DNA of 56,211 nt from Shewanella waksmanii ATCC BAA-643 (lineage in GTDB: Bacteria > Pseudomonadota > Gammaproteobacteria > Enterobacterales > Shewanellaceae). This document shows positions 15,747 through 24,200 of this stretch, piece after piece. The stretch is taken from contig NZ_JAEH01000040.1 of assembly GCF_000518805.1 (NCBI RefSeq), positions 1 through 56,211 of the forward strand, read 5' to 3'. The number at the start of each line of letters is the position of its first letter. Within the stretch, counting starts at the first letter, position 1. Under the pieces are notes generated by a model. It searched no databases. It was not told the origin of the DNA and saw only the letters and a list, made by a program, of their open reading frames with translations. The position numbers were made by a program, and so were the translations under genes.

Positions 15747-17135
15747 CTACATGACTTTAGCACTTGCCACAGCGTTAAAATCGCGGCTATATCGTAACTC
15801 AAACTCTTCTCGAGTTTGCGCAGATACCGGCATAGGAACGAGTGGTGACACTTGCAGACGCTTATCTAAATCTGCTGCACCATATCCAAGAGCAAATGCA
15901 TCACTCGCCTCACCTGCTGCAAGCGTTTGCAACATACCCACATCATCACGCTCAGCAACAATCAGCGCTTGGTTGGTTATGCCACCGCCCATCCAATGAA
16001 ATTTCACATCTTCAGGTAGCGGTGCGATAAACAGACTGCTGTTTTGGCTAGCTGTATAGACATTACGATAAATGTATCGACAGTACGTTGGATCTTCAGC
16101 ACAAAACGGGCCACCACCGGTGTAAATTCGATCGGCATAGTGACCGACAAAATCCATTTGTTCAGTTGCGCCTTGAAGCTCAAAAGTCACCTGCGTAGCT
16201 AAATTATCTCCTTGGTCTTGATGTGATGGGAACTCAACATCAAGTTGGTAGTCACTAATATCATCAAATGTGATTTGCTGCGCTTGTGCTTGACGGCGTT
16301 GAGACCACATTTGTAGCTCATTAACGCTAGACTGGCGCACAATAATGGCGGCTTCATCATCAGCAACTGGCGCCCAAATTGTGGCATCCAGTGCTTCAGT
16401 CATTACGTCTGCAGCAAGTGGATACTGACTGTACTGTACGACAGTGCGATCAGCACTCATTGGTGATTCCACAGTCAATAGCTCGCTTTCAATTGAAGCA
16501 GTCACAGTGACTTCATCTTGAGCCTCAAAATCACGGGTATCAAACAACTCAGAGAACAGCAGTTGACCAGCGTCATCATGGCTAGTTACCAGCAATGGCG
16601 ACTCTTCTGCGAGGTTAACTTGCAAAACATCTTGGCTCAGTACGCCGTTGGCGACATATTGCAGTTGCTGACCACCACTTTGATTGACAAAGCTCAGTGA
16701 TTTAACTGAATCCTGAATTGCAGCACATTGAGCCACATCACCATCATCGATAGCATGCAGTAACACTTTACTTGCCTGAGAAATCAAGCTGATCTCATAA
16801 GTCGCGCTACTCCAAGTTTTAAAGTCGGGATTTTGGCTGCGATAAAAGTAACTCAAATAACGGCTATCTTCGGGTAGCTCTTCTAACAAAATGGCACCAT
16901 TTTCATTAGACTCGCCACTGATTAGCACAGCACCTTGAGTATCATAAATCGTATACTCAACACCGGCGATACCACAGTTAGGGCTTTTCTCACTGCTGAT
17001 ATACAGTGCATGCACCAACTCTTCAGCTGGTGGCCAGTTGTCTTCCGGTGGAGTGGGCGTACCGTCGTTAGGGTTATTCGAGTCACACCCAACAATAAGC
17101 AATGACAACATGATGGCTAAACTAGTTTTTTTCAT
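15747..17135 (-). CDS. large lipoprotein of unknown function, downstream of a TonB receptor
   Basis: The 462-residue protein has a signal with lipobox LLIVGC (Cys at about residue 17) and a Pro-rich start (DGTPTPPEDNWPPAEE). The first 130 residues look like a beta-sandwich (carboxypeptidase-regulatory-like), the rest is mixed and includes a two-Cys loop (FCAEDPTYCRYIY). I recognise no named family. The ATG at 17135 lies six bases after AAGGA; the TTG one codon earlier is unlikely. It follows the TonB-dependent receptor gene by 62 bases on the same strand, so it may be a surface partner of that receptor that captures or processes its substrate. Confidence 0.72.
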   Translation of the reverse strand: MKKTSLAIMLSLLIVGCDSNNPNDGTPTPPEDNWPPAEELVHALYISSEKSPNCGIAGVEYTIYDTQGAVLISGESNENGAILLEELPEDSRYLSYFYRSQNPDFKTWSSATYEISLISQASKVLLHAIDDGDVAQCAAIQDSVKSLSFVNQSGGQQLQYVANGVLSQDVLQVNLAEESPLLVTSHDDAGQLLFSELFDTRDFEAQDEVTVTASIESELLTVESPMSADRTVVQYSQYPLAADVMTEALDATIWAPVADDEAAIIVRQSSVNELQMWSQRRQAQAQQITFDDISDYQLDVEFPSHQDQGDNLATQVTFELQGATEQMDFVGHYADRIYTGGGPFCAEDPTYCRYIYRNVYTASQNSSLFIAPLPEDVKFHWMGGGITNQALIVAERDDVGMLQTLAAGEASDAFALGYGAADLDKRLQVSPLVPMPVSAQTREEFELRYSRDFNAVASAKVM

Positions 17136-17199
17136 CAAAATTCCTTACTCATACCCGATGAAACTGGGTTTCACCGGATACGAAATGATAGGTGGATAC

Positions 17200-19416
17200 T
17201 TAGAATTGGTAGTTAACTTTTAAGTTGAAGTAGCGCCCTGGCTGGCTGTAGGTCTCTTCGGTCACACCCAGATTAGACATCAAATACTTTGACTGACCGG
17301 CCACATCGGCATACTCCACATACTCAGTGTCAAACAGGTTGTAAACACCAGCACGCACGGTCCAATTATCAGATAAAGTCACACTCGCAGTTAGATCAAA
17401 TACCGCGTAACCGGCGGTATTAAATACCTCATTAAACGCTTCTCCAACCGGGAAAATGTTCAGATCAGTGGTTCTGTCCATCTTGTCTGCAAAACGCACG
17501 GTTAAGCCAAAGTCGGTTTCTTTGTTGGCAAGGTATGCATAGTAGTTCAGGCCAACATTACCTTTTAATGGGCTCACACTATTGAGGTAATCACCGTTTT
17601 CATCTTCACCATGGGTGTAAGCTATGTTACCCCAGAGTTGAATATCATCATTTAACCATTGGCTGAACGATGCTTCCGCACCGTATAAGGTCACTTTGTC
17701 ATAGTTAATATAGCGATACTCTAACGAAGCAGGCGCAAGACAACCTAGTGGTCCGCCACAACCTACAAACTCCCAATCAATGTAGTCATTAGCTTGGGTG
17801 TAGAAAGTCGTCAGTTCATACTGGGTATCACCATGGTGACCGCGCACACCAACTTCGATGGTGTGGCTAGACTCAGACTCTAGGTCATAGTTGGCTAAAA
17901 TCTTTACAGGAAATGGCATTTTGCCATCTTTAACTTCTAGCTCGCCCCACTTTTGATCTGGGGTCGGCATCTTGTAACCGTATGCGTATTGCGCGTATAC
18001 GTTAACGTTATCAGTCACATGGTAAACTAGGCCCAGTTTTGGCGACCAAAAACCATCACTCATCTCGGCAAAGTCTTCAGGATCACGTCCGGCATCTGCA
18101 GCTTGCTGCTGATCAGGAGTATTCTTGAAATAATCGTAACGTAAACCAAGAATGGCATTTAGCTTGCCATCATAGAACGTCATGTCATCTTGAAAGTAGG
18201 CCCCGACACGCAGACTTTTGGTATCAGCAAAAGAGAAAGTATCGGTATCAGACGGATTCCAATTACCATTGCCATCAATAACTTGATAGTCACGTGGACG
18301 GCTCATTTCTGATTGCTCAACATCTAAACCATAAACCATATTATGATCATGGCCTGTCAGTGACAGGGATTTGCTGAATGTGCTGGCAAAGCCGATACGA
18401 TACTCATCAAATTGATAGTCACGGTGCTCATAAATATCACGCTCGTAACCTTGGCTGCCATTGTAGTAATCACGCTGCTCACTTTGATCAGTCTTACCAT
18501 AGTACAGCACGAAATCGACATTATCGTGGATACCACGGTCTTTAGATGAGCGCAGGCGCAATGAAGTATTTAACACCTGAGTTTGACGGTCGTAGTCAAC
18601 TGACTGAGTGTTATCTTGACTATCTTCCCAGCGGTCTAGCTGCTGGTTAAGGTAGTCAACGGTAAGCTGCAAATTAGTGTCATCGTTAAAATGGTACTTG
18701 CTCTTAACTAGGAAACTATCGGTGATTAAGTCGCTCAGGGGCAGCGTCTCATAATAGTTTTGCTGCTCTTCGCCGTAGCGGCGCTGATAGCTCACTAGAT
18801 TGTCAAAGTTACCCGCGGCAAATGCACTAGTAAAACCACCACTATATTCATCGTTCATACCGGTGTAACCCGCGTTTGCAGAGAAATAGTAGTCACTGCC
18901 CTGTAGGTAATCATCGGCATCTTTTGAAGTCATAACCAAAACACCACCAAGGGCATCTGATCCATACATAGTTGAAGCTGCAGCTTTAAGTACTTCAACC
19001 TGCTTTAGGCCTTCAATTTCAGTTAAACCACGGCCGGTACCTTCAGCACCTGGGCCGAGTGGTGAGGCATATTGGTTATTAACCCTCACACCATCTTTAA
19101 CCATCATGACGCGGTTGCCACCGATACCACGAATAGTGACCGAACTAGGTTTACCCGCACCACCTTTGACATCAACGGCAGCTTCGGTTCTAAACAAGGT
19201 TGAAAAATCAGTCGACATATTGCGAGCAATCGCTTCTTCGTCAATAACGACCACAGAACCGGCAACCTGATCGAGTGTCTGCTCCATACGAGAGCCAGAA
19301 ACGACAATCACTTCGTGAAAATTTGAGTTTGTTGTTACTTCTTCTTCAGCCATGGCTTGTGGCGCTAAAACAGCTGCCACTGCGGCACTGATCGCTTTGA
19401 TCGAAAGCTGCTTCAT
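17200..19416 (-). CDS. TonB-dependent outer-membrane receptor
   Basis: This protein of about 738 residues has a signal peptide, then a TonB box-like stretch (HEVIVVSG), a plug domain (VVVIDEEAIARNMSTDFSTLF, KPSSVTIRGIGGNRVMMVKDG) and a 22-strand barrel that ends in YFNLKVNYQF with terminal Phe. The plug pattern resembles heme/hemoglobin receptors, but the FRAP box is only a vague YGYKMPTPDQKWG and I see no conserved His pair, so heme is not assured. The ATG at 19416 is nine bases after AAGGA. A lipoprotein gene lies downstream. I found no Fur box in the long upstream gap, so iron control is not obvious. Confidence 0.88.
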   Translation of the reverse strand: MKQLSIKAISAAVAAVLAPQAMAEEEVTTNSNFHEVIVVSGSRMEQTLDQVAGSVVVIDEEAIARNMSTDFSTLFRTEAAVDVKGGAGKPSSVTIRGIGGNRVMMVKDGVRVNNQYASPLGPGAEGTGRGLTEIEGLKQVEVLKAAASTMYGSDALGGVLVMTSKDADDYLQGSDYYFSANAGYTGMNDEYSGGFTSAFAAGNFDNLVSYQRRYGEEQQNYYETLPLSDLITDSFLVKSKYHFNDDTNLQLTVDYLNQQLDRWEDSQDNTQSVDYDRQTQVLNTSLRLRSSKDRGIHDNVDFVLYYGKTDQSEQRDYYNGSQGYERDIYEHRDYQFDEYRIGFASTFSKSLSLTGHDHNMVYGLDVEQSEMSRPRDYQVIDGNGNWNPSDTDTFSFADTKSLRVGAYFQDDMTFYDGKLNAILGLRYDYFKNTPDQQQAADAGRDPEDFAEMSDGFWSPKLGLVYHVTDNVNVYAQYAYGYKMPTPDQKWGELEVKDGKMPFPVKILANYDLESESSHTIEVGVRGHHGDTQYELTTFYTQANDYIDWEFVGCGGPLGCLAPASLEYRYINYDKVTLYGAEASFSQWLNDDIQLWGNIAYTHGEDENGDYLNSVSPLKGNVGLNYYAYLANKETDFGLTVRFADKMDRTTDLNIFPVGEAFNEVFNTAGYAVFDLTASVTLSDNWTVRAGVYNLFDTEYVEYADVAGQSKYLMSNLGVTEETYSQPGRYFNLKVNYQF

Positions 19417-19941
19417 TAATCGCAATCCTTAATTAAACCTTAATAGGAATTAATCTCATCTATGGAGGCGCAGGAGTCTACCATGAACAAAAATTAACGA
19501 AGCGATCACGATCCCATTCTTCAATCGTTACAGAGTAAATTTACCGGCTTTTCAGCACCTTTGTTAACGACGGGTAAATAAGCGAAAAACCAACAACATT
19601 AGCAAACGCTCAAGCATTTATTTGGACAACAAATGTATTAAGATGTATCACGCTTTATTCACCAGATTTAACACACAATTGCTGTTCATCAGCTTAATCA
19701 AAATGAACCCGCTCCTGCTAACCATGTCGCGACAATTGCCACATATCTTGCTGCTAGCTAAAAATAATTTAAAAAGTATCTCACTGAGCGTACACGTGTA
19801 AGCTAATGAAAAAATTACCTTTATTAATCTTATTGCCGCCACAAATTCAAACAACCGTTTAAAAAGGTTGTTTAGTGTTATTGATCTAGTTCTCATTTTA
19901 TGACGTAATGTGATTATTATTTCTGGTCGGATGAGAATAAA
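19417..19941. other. 525-bp intergenic region between TonB receptor and fadE
   Basis: This divergent gap carries the promoters of both genes. The fadE side holds the PsrA-like site at 19846-19863, overlapped by an inverted repeat AAACAACC/GGTTGTTT (19849-19873). The receptor side is AT-rich with no clear Fur box. No credible gene was seen in either orientation. Confidence 0.6.
19846..19863 (+). promoter_or_regulatory. candidate PsrA operator before fadE
   Basis: TTCAAAC-AACC-GTTTAAA matches the CAAAC-N(2-4)-GTTTG pattern known for PsrA, the TetR-family repressor of fatty acid degradation, with one mismatch between arms. It lies 79 bp upstream of the fadE start. In Shewanella PsrA is described as a main regulator of this pathway. 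Confidence 0.55.
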
Positions 19942-22176
19942 ATGAGTATAAGAACCCAACTTAAAAAGATAATGCCAAGCATTTCAACAACCGAACAAGA
20001 AGCCCTTGATGCGGGAGATGTATGGCTAGAAGGCTCAATTTATCAAGGTATTCCTGACTTCGATGCACTACGTGCTATCCCGAATGCCAAACTGAGCGCT
20101 GAAGAGTCTGCTTTTTTAGCGGGACCTGTGACAACACTGCTGGAAATGATTGACGATTTCGCCATTCAAAGCAGCAAGCACTTACCCGACAATATTCTCG
20201 ACTTTTTGAAGGCCAACAAATTCTTTTCCCTGATCATTCCCAAATCGTTTGGCGGCCTAGAATTTAGCCCCTATGCAAATTCAACCATCGTTGCCACTAT
20301 TGCGGCGAAAAGTTCTGCCGTTGCGGTCACCGTCATGGTCCCTAACTCGTTAGGCCCTGGTGAGCTACTGATGCACTACGGCACCAGTGACCAGCAGCAA
20401 TTCTGGTTACCTCGCCTTGCTGAAGGAACCGACATCCCTTGCTTTGCATTGACCAGCCCTGAAGCAGGTTCCGATGCCGGCGGCATCCCGGATATTGGCA
20501 CGGTCACTATGGGCGAATATCAGGGTGAACAAGTACTCGGTTTATCAATAACTTGGGATAAACGCTATATCACGCTCGCCCCCATCGCTACGGTACTCGG
20601 CTTAGCATTTAAAGTACAAGACCCTCAAGGGCTGCTGGGTCAGCAACATGATTTAGGCATTACTTGCGCACTGATCCCACGCTCGCACCCAGGTGTTGAG
20701 CTGGGCAACCGTCACGACCCAATGGGCGTGAATTTCTACAACGGTACCACTCGCGGCCAAGATGTCTTCATCCCAATGGACTTTATTATTGGCGGCCAGA
20801 AAAACATCGGCCGAGGTTGGGCAATGTTAGTTGCTTGCCTAGGCGCAGGACGTGGTATTTCATTGCCGGCCTTAGGCGTTTCAGTGAGTCAATGCTCATT
20901 TAAGTCATCGACTGAGTACGCGGCTGTGCGTGAACAGTTTGGCCTATCTATCGGTAAGTTCGAAGGCATTCAGGAAAAGCTCGCCGACATTGCCGGTAAA
21001 ACTTACTTGCAAGAGTCGATGCGGGTCCTGACAACTGAAGGTCTGGGTATCGGATTAAAACCCTCTGTGGTTACCGCAATTGCCAAATATCATATGACTG
21101 AGCTCGGTCGCGATATTCTTAACTCCGCAATGGATATCCAAGCAGGTAAAGCAATTCAGCGCGGCCCACAAAATACCTTAGCATCGGGCTATGTTGCGCA
21201 ACCTATCGCCATTACCGTTGAGGGCGCGAATATCCTTACTCGAAATCTGATGATTTTTGGACAAGGTGTGATGCGTTGCCACCCTTACCTGCAAAACATG
21301 GTAGAAGCGATCCATAGCAACCATGACAATGCCGATAAAGTATTTAATGGAATTTTACGAAAAACTGTTGGCTACAGTGTCAACAATAGCTTGCGCGCAC
21401 TGCGTCTAGGAGTACTGCCATTTACCGCTTCAGCAAACTCAAAGCTACCTGAAGTGGTCAGCTATGAGAAAAATGTCCATAAACTTGCGGCGAAACTTGC
21501 GGTATGTGCTGACTTTTCACTATTAGTGCTTGGTGGCAAGCTAAAGCAAGCCGAGATGCTATCTGCGCGTTTGGGCGATGTGATGAGCTATCTATACGCC
21601 GCCATGGCATCCATTCGCTACTATGAGACGAAACTCAGTGCTGAAGAGCGCGTTGAAGCCGCACCCTACTTCCATTATGCAACACGTTGGTCATTGACCC
21701 AGGCAGAGAATGCCTTAATGGCATTCTTAGATAACTTCCCAGCGTCTGCGCCGCGCAAACTGATGCGCACGCTAACGATGAGTTTTTCTCACAAAATGCC
21801 AAAGATCAACGATGACTTGGTACGCGAGCTTGCCGAGCAAGCTCAGCTAGACACTCAATTTAAACGTCATCTAACCCACTTAGTACAGCCTGTGGCTGGG
21901 GATGGTAATGACATCAATGAGCAGGCTTACCACGCCAAACTTGCCTGCTTACCTTTGCTGGCTAAAGTGAAAAAATCGCTTCGCCGAGGTGACTTTAAAG
22001 GCGGTGCACATTTTGCGGTGACATTAGAAAACGCCTTAGCTGCCAAAATCATCAACCAAGATGAGTTTAAGCAACTGATGGATTACAACAGCAAACGACT
22101 GCGTGCAATTCGAGTCGATGAATTTGACTTTGACCTGAACCCTATTGTCGTCAAAGCCGATTTAAAAATCGCTTAA
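19942..22176 (+). CDS. fadE: acyl-CoA dehydrogenase, FadE family
   Basis: This 744-residue flavoenzyme performs the first step of beta-oxidation, fatty acyl-CoA to trans-2-enoyl-CoA. Segments typical of the family are FGGLEFSPYANS, the FAD/substrate segment CFALTSPEAGSDAGG near residue 175, and FEGIQEKLADIAGKTYLQE in the C-terminal helical domain. A further C-terminal extension of about 200 residues (DUF1974, ending RVDEFDFDLNPIV) marks FadE rather than short acyl-CoA dehydrogenases. E. coli FadE is longer (814) because of an N-terminal membrane part that is missing here. It stands alone between a PsrA-like box and a terminator. Confidence 0.92.
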   Translation: MSIRTQLKKIMPSISTTEQEALDAGDVWLEGSIYQGIPDFDALRAIPNAKLSAEESAFLAGPVTTLLEMIDDFAIQSSKHLPDNILDFLKANKFFSLIIPKSFGGLEFSPYANSTIVATIAAKSSAVAVTVMVPNSLGPGELLMHYGTSDQQQFWLPRLAEGTDIPCFALTSPEAGSDAGGIPDIGTVTMGEYQGEQVLGLSITWDKRYITLAPIATVLGLAFKVQDPQGLLGQQHDLGITCALIPRSHPGVELGNRHDPMGVNFYNGTTRGQDVFIPMDFIIGGQKNIGRGWAMLVACLGAGRGISLPALGVSVSQCSFKSSTEYAAVREQFGLSIGKFEGIQEKLADIAGKTYLQESMRVLTTEGLGIGLKPSVVTAIAKYHMTELGRDILNSAMDIQAGKAIQRGPQNTLASGYVAQPIAITVEGANILTRNLMIFGQGVMRCHPYLQNMVEAIHSNHDNADKVFNGILRKTVGYSVNNSLRALRLGVLPFTASANSKLPEVVSYEKNVHKLAAKLAVCADFSLLVLGGKLKQAEMLSARLGDVMSYLYAAMASIRYYETKLSAEERVEAAPYFHYATRWSLTQAENALMAFLDNFPASAPRKLMRTLTMSFSHKMPKINDDLVRELAEQAQLDTQFKRHLTHLVQPVAGDGNDINEQAYHAKLACLPLLAKVKKSLRRGDFKGGAHFAVTLENALAAKIINQDEFKQLMDYNSKRLRAIRVDEFDFDLNPIVVKADLKIA

Positions 22177-22193
22177 CACTTAAAAATAAAATG

Positions 22194-22220
22194 AAAGGCA
22201 GCCTTCGGGTTGCCTTTTTT
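22194..22220 (+). terminator. intrinsic terminator of fadE
   Basis: AAAGGCAGCC and GGTTGCCTTT form a ten-pair stem (one G-T pair) closed by a TTCG tetraloop and followed by T6. It begins 18 bases past the fadE stop. Confidence 0.92.
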
Positions 22221-22472
22221 GTATCGACATCCGAGTAATCTTGCCCCGCTTACCGTGGCAATTGCCACAACTTGATATACCGCAATACCGCATTTAATCC
22301 GCACAATGTCAGCGATTTCACACCATGTACCCTCAGCCACCAGCAAAAAGCACAATAACGACATATCAATAACTGGGTATCAATAACTTGTCGGTTGATA
22401 TTTAAGCAACTATCTTCAATGTAGGCAGTTGTTTTCTTAGTGTAAAGAAGCAGCTGTATCATAATAATGTCA

Positions 22473-22491
22473 GCTAATGATAATTATGAAT
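22473..22491 (+). promoter_or_regulatory. candidate Fur box
   Basis: The 19 bases starting GCTAATGATAATTATGAAT agree at 14 of 19 places with the Fur consensus GATAATGATAATCATTATC. The site lies about 55 bp before the start of the repeat lipoprotein gene, a usual place for a Fur operator. Confidence 0.4.
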
Positions 22492-22546
22492 GCGCTGCCG
22501 TACTGAGCGAACGGTTAATACTTTCGATAATATTAAGGATGCATAT

Positions 22547-22879
22547 ATGAAAAAGATCAGCGTTGCACTTGTTGCCCTCATGCTTGCCGCGTGTGCTTCA
22601 TCACCCGCCAATTGGAAAGGAATGTCTGAGCGCGAGATTGTTGATTGGAAAGAGATAGGATTTGATGCTGCCAAAGCCCAGGCTTGGCGCGGTGGTGGAT
22701 TTACACCAGAGCTTTCCGAAATTTGGACTAAAGCCGGTTTTAGCTTAGAAGATGCTACCGCATGGAAAGGCCAATCTTTTAATGCAGAAGAAGCTAAGAC
22801 TTGGCGTGGCAGTGGCTTTGATCTTGAAAAAGCTATCGAGTCTCGCGAACAAGGATTAACCCCGGTAAAAACCAACTAG
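22547..22879 (+). CDS. small lipoprotein made of six 13-residue repeats
   Basis: The 110-residue protein has a signal with lipobox LAAC (Cys16). Residues 31-108 are six units of exactly 13 residues with pattern A-x-x-W-[KR]-x-x-G-F-x-x-E-x; Trp falls at 34, 47, 60, 73 and 86 and Gly-Phe (or Ser-Phe) four residues later. The last unit (96-108) has lost the Trp. Each unit is likely one helix and a turn, giving a small solenoid. I know no named family. The ATG at 22547 has AAGGAT upstream and is chosen over an earlier ATG that gives no signal. A Fur-like box precedes it. It seems to be a single-gene unit. Confidence 0.8.
   Translation: MKKISVALVALMLAACASSPANWKGMSEREIVDWKEIGFDAAKAQAWRGGGFTPELSEIWTKAGFSLEDATAWKGQSFNAEEAKTWRGSGFDLEKAIESREQGLTPVKTN
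22637..22870 (+). repeat. six tandem 39-bp coding repeats (13 residues each)
   Basis: The reading frame shows six consecutive 13-codon units. The protein consensus is A-x-x-W-[KR]-x-x-G-F-x-x-E-x. At the DNA level the units are diverged, so they are old repeats kept by selection rather than a recent slippage array. Confidence 0.75.
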
Positions 22880-22931
22880 CGCGGCCGTTATCTAGGCCCC
22901 GTTACCGCTTGAGCATCAACCAACAATACAG

Positions 22932-22991
22932 TTAGGCCATGTGTCCGCTACGTTTATCACCTTGATAAAAGCGTACCGACACATGGCCTAA
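22932..22991. repeat. 60-nt near-perfect hairpin
   Basis: TTAGGCCATGTGTC (22932-22945) pairs perfectly with GACACATGGCCTAA (22978-22991). Inside, TACGTTTATCA pairs with TGATAAAAGCGTA except for a two-base bulge, around a very short loop. It lies between the convergent repeat lipoprotein and DUF900 genes. There is no T run on either side, so it is not a standard terminator; it may be a repeated palindromic element or RNA structure. Confidence 0.7.
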
Positions 22992-23025
22992 AACAAGCAA
23001 TCTAAAACATTGGATGGTTCCAAGC

Positions 23026-23997
23026 TTAGGGTAAGTGCAGCACAATACTGCGATTATCAGGTTTGACTCGGCCACCATCGATGGCATCCGCCATGTGCTT
23101 GATGATTGGGCTGACCGTATTGCCCGACTTATCGGTCAAAAAATAACTATGGCCTTTTAAGTCCAATTTATTGTTAAAGTCATCACAGTCAACTTCGTAG
23201 ACTTTATTAGGTAACCGAGATAGCTTCTCAGGCCCTGTCATCCCCATCCGCCGTGAAAGGGTTTTGTTACGGATATTGGCAAGTTTCGACGCCGGCATTG
23301 ATAAATCATCATTGGCAAAATACACCACCACATTTCTGCTACTATCGACGATATGCCTGCCGGGCTGATCTTGCTCTAAAATCTCATTTTTGACATCCGC
23401 TGCAACCATAAAAGTGTTACGGAACAACTGCGGCATATTGCCCGCAGCATGCTTTTCCGACCAGTCGTTTAGCGCATTTTTAAGCACCCGGTTACCCATT
23501 GAGTGTGCCAACACATTGATTCGCTTAAGGCAAGGCTCTGCTTGCTGCGCCTCAGCTCGGCGCCAACTATCAAATTTACCTAATAATCGCGCAAAAGCTG
23601 GACCGCTGGCATCTGCAGCATCTTGATCATCCCAATAGTCGTCAGCAAATGCGACTGCACTATCGTCATCACATGGCCAGATAAGCGGGATAACGTGCAC
23701 TAGTCCGGGCCTTTCATTGTCCATCAGCTGTTGCAATTTAGCGGCATTATTGAAAATGTCCGGCTCCATATTATTGTTAAATCCATGAATATAGAACAGC
23801 AGCTGAGTCTCTGCTGGTAACGCTTTTAATCTTTTAAATAGTTCAGGGCTTTTAATCTCGACATAATCATCTTCACCGCGTCGTTCACAAAAATACAAAT
23901 ATTGTGCCGCAGCGGTATTGTCATAGTTGAAACTGATTTTTCGATTACGCTTTGATTTAGCTGATTGTTTTGGTGTGCGGCTGGTAATAAACAGCAT
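23026..23997 (-). CDS. alpha/beta hydrolase, DUF900 family
   Basis: The protein of about 323 residues has an alpha/beta-hydrolase fold: FYIHGFNNN near residue 68 is the oxyanion-hole strand, LAHSMGNRVL near residue 165 the nucleophile elbow with catalytic Ser, and a late GHSYF may give the His. DUF900 proteins are esterase- or lipase-like with unknown substrates. No signal peptide is seen, so it is cytoplasmic. AAGGAGG precedes two adjacent ATG codons; the second (23997) has the better spacing. It stands alone, convergent to the repeat lipoprotein. Confidence 0.85.
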   Translation of the reverse strand: MLFITSRTPKQSAKSKRNRKISFNYDNTAAAQYLYFCERRGEDDYVEIKSPELFKRLKALPAETQLLFYIHGFNNNMEPDIFNNAAKLQQLMDNERPGLVHVIPLIWPCDDDSAVAFADDYWDDQDAADASGPAFARLLGKFDSWRRAEAQQAEPCLKRINVLAHSMGNRVLKNALNDWSEKHAAGNMPQLFRNTFMVAADVKNEILEQDQPGRHIVDSSRNVVVYFANDDLSMPASKLANIRNKTLSRRMGMTGPEKLSRLPNKVYEVDCDDFNNKLDLKGHSYFLTDKSGNTVSPIIKHMADAIDGGRVKPDNRSIVLHLP

Positions 23998-24200
23998 CAT
24001 CCACCTCCTTTTTAATTATGTTGGGCATCCTATTGCGATACAATGAGTAAATAACAAACATACAGTTTGGCGACCTTATTACCCATTGCATTAAAAAATA
24101 GCTGAGCAAATTGAGAACACCAACGACAACATCCCAATTTCAGCAATAATCAGTCTTTCGCCTACTCAAATAAAAAAAGATAGCCGGAGCGCAAAGCCCT

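Larger units (their letters stand above)
22177..22546. other. 370-bp gap with terminator, palindrome and Fur-like site
   Basis: After the fadE terminator the region holds a perfect 14-base palindrome GTGGCAATTGCCAC at 22255-22268 and, near its right end, the Fur-like box at 22473-22491. No coding sequence is credible. The promoter of the repeat lipoprotein gene should lie in the last 100 bases. Confidence 0.55.

Noticed and set aside
17200..19416. Firm call as heme receptor (HutA/HmuR)
   Set aside because: The FRAP/NPNL box is degenerate and no conserved His pair is visible; only the plug is similar.
19426..19641. A Fur box before the TonB receptor
   Set aside because: I looked for a GATAATGATAATC-like sequence near the receptor start and found none worth reporting.
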